From contig JADJGJ010000001.1 of assembly GCA_016708105.1 (NCBI GenBank), positions 1,178,001-1,242,000 of the forward strand: a stretch of DNA of 64,000 nucleotides. The letters are read 5' to 3'. Numbering within the stretch: the stretch's first letter is position 1; the number at the start of each line of letters is the position of its first letter. Origin of the DNA: Crocinitomicaceae bacterium. Lineage in GTDB: Bacteria > Bacteroidota > Bacteroidia > Flavobacteriales_D > Crocinitomicaceae. Under the pieces are notes generated by a model. That model had not been told where the DNA came from, ran no database searches, and saw only the letters and a program-made list of their open reading frames with translations. Positions 19,784-28,813 of the stretch are shown piece after piece. A program made the translations under genes and the position numbers.

Positions 19784-20575
19784 TAATTTTCCAATGTCAA
19801 GTCGGTTTACAATTACTTTATCAGCACCTTGATGCGCACTGCCATGCTGATCTTGATATGAGTAATTGAATTTCACCATGGGGTTATTGTTAATTGTTAC
19901 GTTGGTGTCTGAATAAGACAAAAGTTTAGCTGGGGTGCAAATTCCTTTGAATAGTAATTCGGTATCTTGTTTACTCTGACCACCTGAAATTGATTTGCTC
20001 ACCACCCTGAATATTACGTAAATCATACCCAGCGTACCGGCCAGTATGATACCCATCATAGGCATGGCGCTGTTATAAATAAATAGATGATCAATCTTTG
20101 ACCAATCTTGATGCATCGCTTCAAAAGTGGAGGTATACAAATACCAAATAAAAAAAGCAAATCCTCCAATAAGAATCAGTGATGTGAGATAAAAAATTTT
20201 TCCCGGCTTGGTTTGCATGCCTGCTAGAACTGCTCTGTAAGCACCATCCGGAGTTGTTTGTAAAAGGATGTCAACCGAGTTGCCTTCTTCAAACCGAAAT
20301 GAATCAGCTTGAGAATCTTTAAACATAAATTCCTGGGTAATGGTTGATTTGGATAAATTTTCAAATTCAACTTTAATTTTTTTCATCTGCATGTTACCCG
20401 GACCGTATAGCTCTGATTTTAAAATACGCCCTCGTACCGGTTGACCCTCGTCTTTTCTCAGCAATTCTTTAGAACGCCTGATATATTTAAGTACGGTGAC
20501 TCTGAAAATTTGAATAAACCAAAACAATAAAAAACCCGTGAGTACGGCAATTGAAGCTAAAGTTGAGGTTGTCAT
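19775..20575 (-). pseudogene. DUF3592-like membrane protein, 3' end removed by IS630 insertion
   Basis: The retained part is 266 residues. It has an N-terminal membrane helix (ASIAVLTGFLLFWFIQIF), a beta domain (EGQPVRGRILKSELYGPGNM), two further helices (FYLTSLILIGGFAFFIWYLY; the next around MPMMGIILAGTLGMIYVIF), then a second beta domain (AKLLSYSDTNVTINNNPMV). The last codons (YH and the TAG stop) come from the IS end. The missing 3' part survives at 18427-18609 beyond the element. The product may still be made without its last helix. Function unknown; divergent from the regulator gene at 20677. Confidence 0.8.
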
Positions 20576-20592
20576 AAGAAATGCAATTTTGT

Positions 20593-20600
20593 CAAATGTA
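20593..20600 (-). promoter_or_regulatory. Candidate -7 element TACATTTG for the 19775 gene
   Basis: On the minus strand TACATTTG matches the Bacteroidota housekeeping -7 consensus TAnnTTTG. It lies 18 bases before the ATG at 20575. No TTG is found at the expected -33 spacing, so the site is only a weak prediction. Confidence 0.3.
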
Positions 20601-20676
20601 ACATTCCCAATTGAGATGAACCGGCTGATGCCTAAAAATGCTTACCTTTATAGCTTGTTTCACTATTAAAAACGAT

Positions 20677-21846
20677 ATGCCACGAATTCTGATTATTGAT
20701 GACGAAAGAAGTATTCGCAAAACATTGCAAGAAATTCTTGAATTTGAAAAATATGAAGTTGATGCGGTTGAAGATGGAATTGCCGGTGTCAACGAAGCAA
20801 AATCCGGAAATTACGATGTCATTTTTTGCGATATAAAAATGCCTCAGATGGATGGAATGGAAGTGCTGACCAAATTAAAAAATGACGGACTTGAAACTCC
20901 TATTGTCATGATTTCAGGGCATGGTAATATTGAGACCGCTGTTGAAGCTATTAAAAACGGAGCCTATGATTTCATTGAAAAGCCACTTGATCTGAATCGT
21001 ATTTTGGTAACTATCAAAAATGCATTAGATCGTCGTGAATTGATTGAAGAGACAAAAGTGCTGCGCACCCAAATTAAAAAACAAGCAGCTAATTCCAATA
21101 TCATTGGTGAATCAACCCCCATTTTGGCTATTCGTGAAATGATTACCAAGGTTGCTCCATCTGATGCCAGAGTGATGATTACCGGACCAAATGGCTCAGG
21201 AAAAGAATTGGTGGCGCGTCAACTGCATGAACAAAGTAATCGCAAAAAAGCACCGTTTATTGAAGTGAATTGCGCTGCTATCCCTTCTGAACTTATTGAA
21301 TCTGAATTGTTCGGTCATGAAAAGGGTGCATTTACATCTGCCGTAAAAACTAAACAAGGTAAATTTGAATTGGCTGATGGCGGAACTTTGTTCTTGGATG
21401 AAATAGGTGATATGAGTGCATCTGCGCAGGCAAAAGTTTTGCGCGCCCTGCAAGAAAACAGAATTACGCGCGTTGGCGGTGAAAAAGATATCAAGGTGAA
21501 TCCTCGGGTAGTTGCTGCAACCAATAAAGATCTCAGACAAATGATTGCTGAAGGTAAATTTCGTGAAGATTTATATCACCGTCTCAGTGTTATTGTCATT
21601 GAAGTTCCGTCTTTGAATGAGAGACGCGATGACATTCCGCTTTTAGCAAATCATTTTATTGATGCCCTCTGCAAAGAGCATGGCATGCCTGCAAAAAAAT
21701 TCACTGATTCAGCGTTGAAAGAATTGCAAAAAGTTGATTGGACTGGTAATATCCGTGAGCTAAGAAATATTGTTGAACGTTTGATTATTCTTTGTGGAAA
21801 CTCAATTAGCGACAAAGATGTAAAAACATTTGTACCTTCCAAATAA
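20677..21846 (+). CDS. NtrC-family response regulator lacking the DNA-binding domain
   Basis: I chose the ATG at 20677 because the receiver domain starts there (MPRILIIDDERSIRK). The phosphoacceptor Asp is in VIFCDIKMPQMDG. An AAA+ sigma-54 activator domain follows: Walker A TGPNGSGKELVARQ, Walker B GGTLFLDEIGDM and the sensor region RVVAATNKDLRQ. Two oddities are visible. The sigma-54 contact loop reads GAFTSA instead of GAFTGA, and the protein (389 residues) stops right after the AAA+ helical part, without the usual Fis helix-turn-helix. It may act on sigma-54 from solution or through partners. No histidine kinase gene is adjacent. Confidence 0.88.
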   Translation: MPRILIIDDERSIRKTLQEILEFEKYEVDAVEDGIAGVNEAKSGNYDVIFCDIKMPQMDGMEVLTKLKNDGLETPIVMISGHGNIETAVEAIKNGAYDFIEKPLDLNRILVTIKNALDRRELIEETKVLRTQIKKQAANSNIIGESTPILAIREMITKVAPSDARVMITGPNGSGKELVARQLHEQSNRKKAPFIEVNCAAIPSELIESELFGHEKGAFTSAVKTKQGKFELADGGTLFLDEIGDMSASAQAKVLRALQENRITRVGGEKDIKVNPRVVAATNKDLRQMIAEGKFREDLYHRLSVIVIEVPSLNERRDDIPLLANHFIDALCKEHGMPAKKFTDSALKELQKVDWTGNIRELRNIVERLIILCGNSISDKDVKTFVPSK

Positions 21847-21851
21847 ATCAG

Positions 21852-22727
21852 ATGCTGGAATTTTCAGGGAATAAATTAAGTGATCAATCTCTCCATGAAT
21901 TATTCAAGGTGATTGATTTTGCTATTCGTGAAGATATTGGTGAAGGCGATCACACTTCACTTGCAACAATACCTGCTGATGTAAAAAATTCTGCACGCTT
22001 ATTAGTGAAAGATTTTGGTGTACTTGCCGGTGTTGAGTTGGCTGAACTTATTTTTAAAAGAATTGATCCTGATATGCAATTTGCGCAGCACATTCGTGAC
22101 GGTGAAAAAGTTGAACCCGGACAAGTTGCTTTTGAAATTTCAGGATCGTCTCGGTCAATTTTATCTGCTGAAAGATTAGTCCTTAATTTTATGCAACGCA
22201 TGAGTGGTATTGCAACTAAAACCAGTCATCTTGCCGAATTAATTCAGCACACCAAAACTAAACTTTTAGATACCCGAAAAACAACGCCCTGTGTCAGAAT
22301 GATGGAGAAATGGGCTGTACTTATTGGTGGTGGAAATAATCATCGGTTTGCTCTGTATGATATGATTATGATAAAAGATAATCACGTGGATTATGCCGGT
22401 GGAATAAAAAATGCCATTTTGAGAACCACTGAATATCTCCAACAAAACAACAAAAATCTGAAAATAGAAATTGAAGTGCGTAACATGCGAGAGTTGCATG
22501 AAGTGCTTCAAACAGGTAAAGTAAACCGCATCATGTTGGATAATTTTTCTCCACATCATTTAAAAGATGCATTGGCAATAATTGACCGCAAAATGTATGA
22601 AACCGAAGCCTCAGGAAAAATCAACGAAAATAATATCGTAGCCTACGCTGAAACAGGCGTTGATTTTATTTCTTCAGGCGCCATTACTCATTCTTACCAG
22701 AGTTTGGATTTGAGTTTGAAGGCGTGA
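21852..22727 (+). CDS. nadC: Nicotinate-nucleotide pyrophosphorylase (quinolinate phosphoribosyltransferase)
   Basis: Makes nicotinate mononucleotide from quinolinate and PRPP in NAD synthesis. The 291 residues are the normal NadC length. Motifs are REDIGEGDHTSLATIP, RLVLNFMQRMSGIAT, LDTRKTTPCVRMMEKWAV with basic substrate-binding residues, GGGNNHRFALYDMIMIKDNH, IEIEVRNMREL, IMLDNFSP and VDFISSGAITHS. It begins 5 bases after the regulator gene stop and probably shares its transcript. Confidence 0.96.
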   Translation: MLEFSGNKLSDQSLHELFKVIDFAIREDIGEGDHTSLATIPADVKNSARLLVKDFGVLAGVELAELIFKRIDPDMQFAQHIRDGEKVEPGQVAFEISGSSRSILSAERLVLNFMQRMSGIATKTSHLAELIQHTKTKLLDTRKTTPCVRMMEKWAVLIGGGNNHRFALYDMIMIKDNHVDYAGGIKNAILRTTEYLQQNNKNLKIEIEVRNMRELHEVLQTGKVNRIMLDNFSPHHLKDALAIIDRKMYETEASGKINENNIVAYAETGVDFISSGAITHSYQSLDLSLKA

Positions 22728-22779
22728 TTATTCATTGTCGCAGATCCGTCTGAAATTGTCTCGGAAAATTTTTATTAGA

Positions 22780-25227
22780 TCAAGCAATTTTTTTTGCCTT
22801 TGTCACTTTCTGATTAAGTAATGCAATATTCAACACTTCTTGCATAGTACTCACGTAGTGAAACGAAAGGCCTTTCAGGTAACCGGCTTCAATGTCAGCC
22901 ACATCTTTTTTGTTTTTGTCGCAGAGAATAATTTCTTTGATGTTAGCTCGTTTGGCGGCAAGAATTTTTTCTTTGATGCCACCCACCGGAAGTACCGAAC
23001 CACGCAGCGTAATTTCACCTGTCATGGCAAGATATTTTTTTACTTTGCGTTGTGTGAAAGCGGATGCTATTGAGGTAAGCATAGTTATTCCTGCTGAGGG
23101 GCCATCTTTAGGTGTTGCTCCTTCAGGCACGTGGATGTGCACATCATATTTGTCAAATACCTCAGGATCCAAATCAAAATCTTCAGCATTTGCTTTCAGA
23201 TATTGATGCGCAAGCACGGCAGATTCTTTCATCACATCACCCAAATTTCCGGTAAGGGTTAATTTTCCTTTTCCTTTGGACAAACTGGTTTCAATGTATA
23301 GAATATCACCACCAACTTGTGTCCATGCCAAACCGGTTACTACGCCCGCAAATTCATTACCTATGTATTTGTCTTTACTGTGGGCAGGTCCCAAAATTTT
23401 TTGCAAATCAGCAACAGCAATTCGTGCGGTGAATTTTTCATCCATGGCAATTTGTTTTGCACGATGACGCACCAATTTTGCTATGCGCTTCTCTAAGCCT
23501 CTAACACCTGATTCTGCAGTGTAATCTTCAATGATTTTTTCAATCAATTGATCACTTAAATTAATGTCTTTTGTTTTAATTCCATGTGCTTCTATTTGCT
23601 TTGGAAGCAAGTGTCTTTTTGCAATTTCAATTTTTTCTTCCACTGTGTATCCGTTAACTTCAATTATTTCCATGCGGTCGCGCAGTGGTCCTTGAATGCC
23701 TGATAAATTGTTTGCCGTTGCAATGAAGAGTACTTTAGAGAGATCATAATCTAATTCAACAAAATTGTCATTGAAGGCAAAATTTTGTTCCGGGTCAAGT
23801 ACCTCAAGTAAAGCTGAAGAAGGATCTCCATGTGAGTCACGTCCTATTTTGTCAATTTCATCCAACACAAAAACCGGATTAGAAGTTCCTGATTTGCGAA
23901 TGTTCTGTAATATTCTGCCCGGCATGGCACCAATATAAGTTCTGCGGTGACCTCTGATTTCAGCTTCATCATGCAAACCGCCTAAAGACATACGCACATA
24001 TTTTCTACCCAATGCTTCAGCTACTGATTTTCCAAGAGATGTTTTACCAACTCCCGGAGGTCCGTAAAGACAAAGAATCGGTGATTTCATGTCTCCTTTT
24101 AATTTGAGCACGGCCAGGTACTCCAAAATTCTTTCTTTTACTTTTTCCAATCCGAAATGATCTCTGTTAAGCACAAACTCTGCATGTTTCAAATCAAAAT
24201 TATCGGTTGAATAATCTTGCCAAGGCAATTCAAGGAGCATGTCAATATAATTCAACTGCACAGAAAATTCAGCACCCTGTGGATTCATCCGACTGAGTTT
24301 GGTAATTTCTTTTTTGAAAGCAGCCGCTACTTTTTCATTCCACTTTTTATTTGCCGCCCGTTTTTCAAATTCTTTTATTTCTGCTTCAACCGGATTTCCT
24401 CCCAATTCATCTTGAATGGTGCGCATTTGCTGATTCAAAAAATATTCTCGTTGCTGCCGGTCAATATCCATTTTTACTTTAGACTGAATTTCATTTTTCA
24501 TGCTCAGCATTTTCAGCTCGTATGATAACAATTCAAGTACTGCTTCAATCCGTTTTGAAATATTATTGATCTCTAGTAAATTTTGTTTTTTATCTAATTC
24601 ACTACCCAAATTGGATGCTATAAAATTTACAAGAAAGGTAGGACTTTCAATGTTTTTAATTGCAAATGTTGCTTCTGATGGAATATTAGGTGAATCTTTA
24701 ATGATGCGAATAGCCATGTCTTTCATGGATGAAACCAACGCAACATTTTTGTCTGATTTCAAATCTAATTTCTCATCTTGTATTGCACTAACTTGAGCTT
24801 TGAAGTAAGGAACTTCTTGCACAAAATTCTGTACATTGAATCTGCGTTTACCCTGAATAATAATGGTTGTGCTGCCATCAGGCATTTTTAATTTTCTGAT
24901 GATGCGCGCAACTGTACCCACTCGGTTTAAATCTTGAATGCCCGGATCTTCAATGGTACTTTTAACCTGAGCAATCACCCCAATGACACGTGTTGTTGAG
25001 AACGCATCTTCAATTAATTTAATGGACTTGTCTCTTCCAATGGTAATCGGAATCACCACACCGGGAAAAAGTACATTGTTGCGCAATGGCAGAATGGGCA
25101 GAATTTCAGGCACATCTTCTGCATTCATTTTGTTCTCTTCTTCTTCTGAGATCAAAGGAATGAATTCAGGTTCGTGATCTATCATGGTATGTAAGTCAAT
25201 AAAGTCAGGTTCAAATAATTCAGACAT
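22780..25227 (-). CDS. lon: ATP-dependent protease La (Lon)
   Basis: A cytoplasmic AAA+ protease of 815 residues that degrades misfolded and regulatory proteins. The N-terminal substrate-binding domain starts after an acidic 40-residue extension (ILPILPLRNNVLFPGVVIPI). AAA+ motifs are Walker A LYGPPGVGKTSLGKS and Walker B VFVLDEIDKIG. The peptidase domain has the catalytic Ser in TPKDGPSAGITM and Lys in GGIKEKILAAKRA. All parts are intact. It is convergent with nadC (52-base gap). Confidence 0.97.
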   Translation of the reverse strand: MSELFEPDFIDLHTMIDHEPEFIPLISEEEENKMNAEDVPEILPILPLRNNVLFPGVVIPITIGRDKSIKLIEDAFSTTRVIGVIAQVKSTIEDPGIQDLNRVGTVARIIRKLKMPDGSTTIIIQGKRRFNVQNFVQEVPYFKAQVSAIQDEKLDLKSDKNVALVSSMKDMAIRIIKDSPNIPSEATFAIKNIESPTFLVNFIASNLGSELDKKQNLLEINNISKRIEAVLELLSYELKMLSMKNEIQSKVKMDIDRQQREYFLNQQMRTIQDELGGNPVEAEIKEFEKRAANKKWNEKVAAAFKKEITKLSRMNPQGAEFSVQLNYIDMLLELPWQDYSTDNFDLKHAEFVLNRDHFGLEKVKERILEYLAVLKLKGDMKSPILCLYGPPGVGKTSLGKSVAEALGRKYVRMSLGGLHDEAEIRGHRRTYIGAMPGRILQNIRKSGTSNPVFVLDEIDKIGRDSHGDPSSALLEVLDPEQNFAFNDNFVELDYDLSKVLFIATANNLSGIQGPLRDRMEIIEVNGYTVEEKIEIAKRHLLPKQIEAHGIKTKDINLSDQLIEKIIEDYTAESGVRGLEKRIAKLVRHRAKQIAMDEKFTARIAVADLQKILGPAHSKDKYIGNEFAGVVTGLAWTQVGGDILYIETSLSKGKGKLTLTGNLGDVMKESAVLAHQYLKANAEDFDLDPEVFDKYDVHIHVPEGATPKDGPSAGITMLTSIASAFTQRKVKKYLAMTGEITLRGSVLPVGGIKEKILAAKRANIKEIILCDKNKKDVADIEAGYLKGLSFHYVSTMQEVLNIALLNQKVTKAKKIA

Positions 25228-25326
25228 AAATTCAGTTTTGCGGTCAGTTTGTCATTTTGCGTATGCGGTCAGTCAGCCTTTTTGCATAAAAATGATATCT
25301 TTTCAAGCGGGCTTCTTAATAGACAA

Positions 25327-26463
25327 TCACTGTGCCATTTTATGCACGTGTTCCAGTATTTTTTTATCTGCATCAGAGAGATTGATACTTCTGCGCGCCA
25401 TCATATTTTGTGCAATTTCAAAAGCTTTGTCTAATCTGAATTTCTCAGATTTTTCAGTGGCACCCCAGGTAAAAGAAGGAATGTATTTTGCCGGAAAACC
25501 TGCTCCAAAAATATTTGCACTAACGCCACACACGGTGCCGGTGTTCAGCATGGTGTTGATTCCGGTTTTACAATGGTCGCCCATAATCAATCCACAAAAC
25601 GTAATTTCTGTTTGTTCTGATTTTTTCGTTTCGTATGAATAGATTTTCAGTTTCCCATAAGTATTCATCAGGTTGGATGAGTTGGTATCTGCACCAAAAT
25701 TGCACCATTCTCCAATGTACGAATTACCAATAAATCCATCATGCCCTTTGTTAGAGTAGGCTTGAAAAATGCAGTTTGATATTTCACCTCCCACTTTGCA
25801 TTCCTGACCAATGGTGGTGGGGCCATAAATTTTTGCGCCCATTTTAACGGTTGCATGCTCACCTAATGCAAATGGGCCGCGTATAATTGCACCTTCCATA
25901 ATTTCTGCGTCTTTACCAATATAAACAGGACCGGTTTCAGCGTTGATGGTTGCAAATTTTAGTTTTGCCCCTTTTTCAATGAAGATATTTTTTCCAATTA
26001 TTCGGTTAGTATTATCCGTTTTTGCTGATTTTCTGCCTTTGGTGAGTAAATGATAATCTAGCGCAATGGCTTGTTCATTTTTTTGAAACAAATCCCATGG
26101 GTGTTGAATGGCTAATAGATCTTTTTTTATTTTATGAATTTGCTTTGATGTCTTTGCGCTGTGGCTTGCAATCCATAGTTTATTTACAAATAATGATTCT
26201 CCTTTTTTAAGTGATTTAACCCAGCGCACCAGTTCTGTATCAGGTTTGATATTGCCGGCAATCAACAAATCGTATTTTATTATTGAAGGAAATTTTTCTT
26301 GCAGGTAAGGTTCAGTTTCATAACCCGGTTCATTTGATTTCAGATGTTTTAACCAAGATTGAGCCAAGGTTAAAATTCCAAATCGCAATTCGGCCACCGG
26401 TCTTGTCAGCGTTAAAGGCGCCAACCTGAGATGAAGTTGATTATCTGAAAAAACTATGCGCAT
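25327..26463 (-). CDS. GlmU-like sugar-phosphate nucleotidyltransferase with left-handed beta-helix
   Basis: This 378-residue protein begins IVFSDNQLHLRLAPLTLTRP, typical of the Bacteroidota family annotated as putative sugar nucleotidyltransferase. It has a shortened nucleotidyltransferase-like N-terminal half and a C-terminal hexapeptide-repeat beta-helix (IGKDAEIMEGAIIRGPFALG, TTIGQECKVGGEIS, GDHCKTGINTMLNTGTVCG). The GlmU G-x-G-T-R-M pyrophosphorylase signature is not visible, so catalytic ability is uncertain. It may contribute to envelope sugar-nucleotide synthesis. It ends about 100 bases upstream of lon, same strand. Confidence 0.8.
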   Translation of the reverse strand: MRIVFSDNQLHLRLAPLTLTRPVAELRFGILTLAQSWLKHLKSNEPGYETEPYLQEKFPSIIKYDLLIAGNIKPDTELVRWVKSLKKGESLFVNKLWIASHSAKTSKQIHKIKKDLLAIQHPWDLFQKNEQAIALDYHLLTKGRKSAKTDNTNRIIGKNIFIEKGAKLKFATINAETGPVYIGKDAEIMEGAIIRGPFALGEHATVKMGAKIYGPTTIGQECKVGGEISNCIFQAYSNKGHDGFIGNSYIGEWCNFGADTNSSNLMNTYGKLKIYSYETKKSEQTEITFCGLIMGDHCKTGINTMLNTGTVCGVSANIFGAGFPAKYIPSFTWGATEKSEKFRLDKAFEIAQNMMARRSINLSDADKKILEHVHKMAQ

Positions 26464-26584
26464 ACAAGTAGATGTGATGAATTCAAATGTAACCCAAAAT
26501 AATCAGTCTTTGACCTGATTGGAATTGAAGCCTGAAAAATTTGATTTTTTGATGACTATGACAGATGATATGTAGGCGAAGGGT

Positions 26585-26614
26585 AAAAAAAAAGCCCCAA
26601 CTAGTGAGGCTTTT
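26585..26614 (-). terminator. Rho-independent terminator of rpmE
   Basis: On the minus strand GCCTCACTAGTTGGGGC forms a G+C-rich stem with a short loop, followed directly by nine T residues. It lies about 20 bases past the rpmE stop. Confidence 0.85.
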
Positions 26615-26631
26615 AGTGAGCATTTGCATGC

Positions 26632-26892
26632 TTATTTCTTTTTCATGTTAGCACCGTAACGATTTTTGAACTTATCAATACGTCCTGCAGTGTCTACATA
26701 TTGCATTTTTCCTGTAAAGAATGGGTGAGAAAGAGAACTGATATCCAATTTTACTACCGGATACTCATTGCCATCTTCCCATGCAATGGTTTCTTTAGTT
26801 GGTGCACAAGAACGTCCAAGCCAAGCTCCTTCATTGGTCATGTCTTTAAAGATAACCGTTCTGTATTCTTCTGGGTGAATTCCTTTTTTCAT
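26632..26892 (-). CDS. rpmE2: 50S ribosomal protein L31, type B
   Basis: An 86-residue ribosomal protein starting MKKGIHPEEYRTVIFKDMT, with the family signatures SHPFFTGKMQYVDTAGRIDK and a basic tail. I use the ATG at 26892; the open frame continues 17 codons upstream but that extension does not belong to L31. It lacks the CxxC zinc motif of the other L31 class, so this is the zinc-independent (B) type common in Bacteroidota. A clear terminator follows. Confidence 0.95.
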   Translation of the reverse strand: MKKGIHPEEYRTVIFKDMTNEGAWLGRSCAPTKETIAWEDGNEYPVVKLDISSLSHPFFTGKMQYVDTAGRIDKFKNRYGANMKKK

Positions 26893-27043
26893 CGCTAATC
26901 CTATTAATATTCTACAACTAAACCCGTTTTGATTTTTTAGCAAACGGAGTGCAAAGATAAGGGATTTTTTTTATTTTCAACAAAAACTTTAGCCTCTGCA
27001 ATAAAAAAAGCCAAATTACGTAGTACTTTTGATGCATTCAGCT

Positions 27044-28423
27044 ATGTTTAAAAAGTTAATTTTCTTTGGTTTTATTCTGCTTGTTGCCTTGTTTTCAGGG
27101 TGCAAAAAAGATAAAATATTCAGTAAAGATCATCTTGATTTTTCTAAAGATACCGTTTTGTTTGATACTGTTTTCACTACGGTTGGCTCAACTACCAAGT
27201 CGTTTAGGATTTATAACAACAACAATGCAAAAATTCTGGTAGAAGAAATTGAATTGATGGGTGGGGAAAATTCTCCATTCAGAATAAATATTGACGGCGT
27301 ATCCGGGTTGAGTTTTGAAGATGTCATTATTCCCCGTAATGATTCACTTTTTGTATTCGTTGAAGTGACGCTTGAAGTGAATAATACAACCAATCCGCTG
27401 GTCATTTCTGATTCAATTCGTTTCAGAACCAATGGGCTTGATCAATATGTTTTTTTAGATGTTTGGGGACAAGATGCCTATTTTCATGTGAACGAAATTG
27501 TGAGCGGCACATGGGCTAATGATAAACCTCACGTAATTTATGGCATTGCGGCTGTTGGTTACCCGGGGCTTGATTCTAACCTCACCCTTACTATTCCGCA
27601 GGGTACTGAGGTTTATTGTCATAAAGATGCCATGTTGCTTGTTTACAAAAGTAAACTTGAAATTCAGGGTCAATATCAGAATGAAGTAATTTTTCAGGGT
27701 GATCGGTTGGAAAGTTTTTATGATGACAAACCGGGACAATGGTGGGGTATAAGATTAATTGAAGCGCAACAGTCAACGATTGATTATGCCATTATTAAAA
27801 ATGGTTCAATCGGAGTGCAGGTTGATACTACACAAGATCCATTGACGCTATCTCTTGAAAATACCATTATCACTAATTCTGATTTCTTCAATTTATACCT
27901 CGTGGCAGGTGCACATGTAATGGCAGAGAACTGCATTTTTGGTGATGCCGGATTATATTCAGCTTTTTTCTTCGCCGGTGGAGAGTATCAGTTTAAAAAT
28001 TGTCATTTTGCAAATTATTGGAATGGCAGCAGAGGAGGTCCTGCATTCGCATTAAAAAATTGGTATGAAACAGATGATGCAACCTATGTTCGTGATGTGC
28101 TCAATTCACGTTTTGACAATTGTATAATTTATGGCACAGCAGAAAACGAACTAGAGATTGATACCATTCCCGGTGCGGTATACGACTGCATATTCAATCA
28201 TAATTTAATCAGAAGAAAAGATACCTATACATACAGTAATTATTTATCAGTTCAATGGAATCTTGATCCACAATTTCTTGATCCTTCAAATGGTGATTTA
28301 CACATTTCATCGTCCTCACCTGCCAATAACGCAGGAGACCCGGCTTTTGCCACCTTGTTGGATATTGAAGGGGTGGCACGTAATCTATCAACACCGGATT
28401 TAGGTGTTTATGAATTGCCTTAA
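27044..28423 (+). CDS. Lipoprotein with right-handed beta-helix (polymorphic outer-membrane-like repeats)
   Basis: The preferred ATG at 27044 gives an N-terminus MFKKLIFFGFILLVALFSGC ending in a lipobox, so the mature protein starts at Cys20 and is probably attached to the outer membrane. Residues 30-140 form an immunoglobulin-like domain (FDTVFTTVGSTTKSFRIYNN). The remainder looks like a parallel beta-helix (IDYAIIKNGSIGVQVDTTQD, LENTIITNSDFFNLY). The end (NNAGDPAF, DLGVYELP) is typical of many Bacteroidota surface beta-helix proteins. Two ATG codons upstream are possible but less suited to the signal peptide. Exact role unknown. Confidence 0.83.
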   Translation: MFKKLIFFGFILLVALFSGCKKDKIFSKDHLDFSKDTVLFDTVFTTVGSTTKSFRIYNNNNAKILVEEIELMGGENSPFRINIDGVSGLSFEDVIIPRNDSLFVFVEVTLEVNNTTNPLVISDSIRFRTNGLDQYVFLDVWGQDAYFHVNEIVSGTWANDKPHVIYGIAAVGYPGLDSNLTLTIPQGTEVYCHKDAMLLVYKSKLEIQGQYQNEVIFQGDRLESFYDDKPGQWWGIRLIEAQQSTIDYAIIKNGSIGVQVDTTQDPLTLSLENTIITNSDFFNLYLVAGAHVMAENCIFGDAGLYSAFFFAGGEYQFKNCHFANYWNGSRGGPAFALKNWYETDDATYVRDVLNSRFDNCIIYGTAENELEIDTIPGAVYDCIFNHNLIRRKDTYTYSNYLSVQWNLDPQFLDPSNGDLHISSSSPANNAGDPAFATLLDIEGVARNLSTPDLGVYELP

Positions 28424-28813
28424 TATTTTCTGAAATTTTGCGTGTTTTATTTTTTGTTAGCGGGTAGGTATTGTTTTTTATCAACCAAGCCATTCTTTCC
28501 AAAATCTTTTAAAATCAACGTCGCTTCACCAATCAACATAATTATTGCTGAAAATGGTGATGAAAATTAATATTTACTTAAAATGCACTCCATCTCTAAG
28601 TCGTATTTTTGGAACAAGTTCAGGTGTGATATCCTACAGAGCAAGCATGTGATTAAGATTTAATTTTCAATCATCAGAAAAAATCTTACACAAATAATAA
28701 GTTGATTAAATAACTCGTGCTTGTATCGAAACCGCGCCTGTGCATTCAAATAATTTGCTGACAGTTCTCTCTCTGTACAAAACAACTTTCAGTTTAAATT
28801 TTTCGTCGTGTTT
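28424..28813. other. Intergenic region without recognised feature
   Basis: This 390-base AT-rich gap lies between the lipoprotein gene and the large secreted protein gene. I see no open frame with coding character, no RNA gene and no strong hairpin-T terminator. It presumably carries the promoter of the large gene, but no clear TTG-N19-TAnnTTTG pair was found by eye. Confidence 0.5.
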
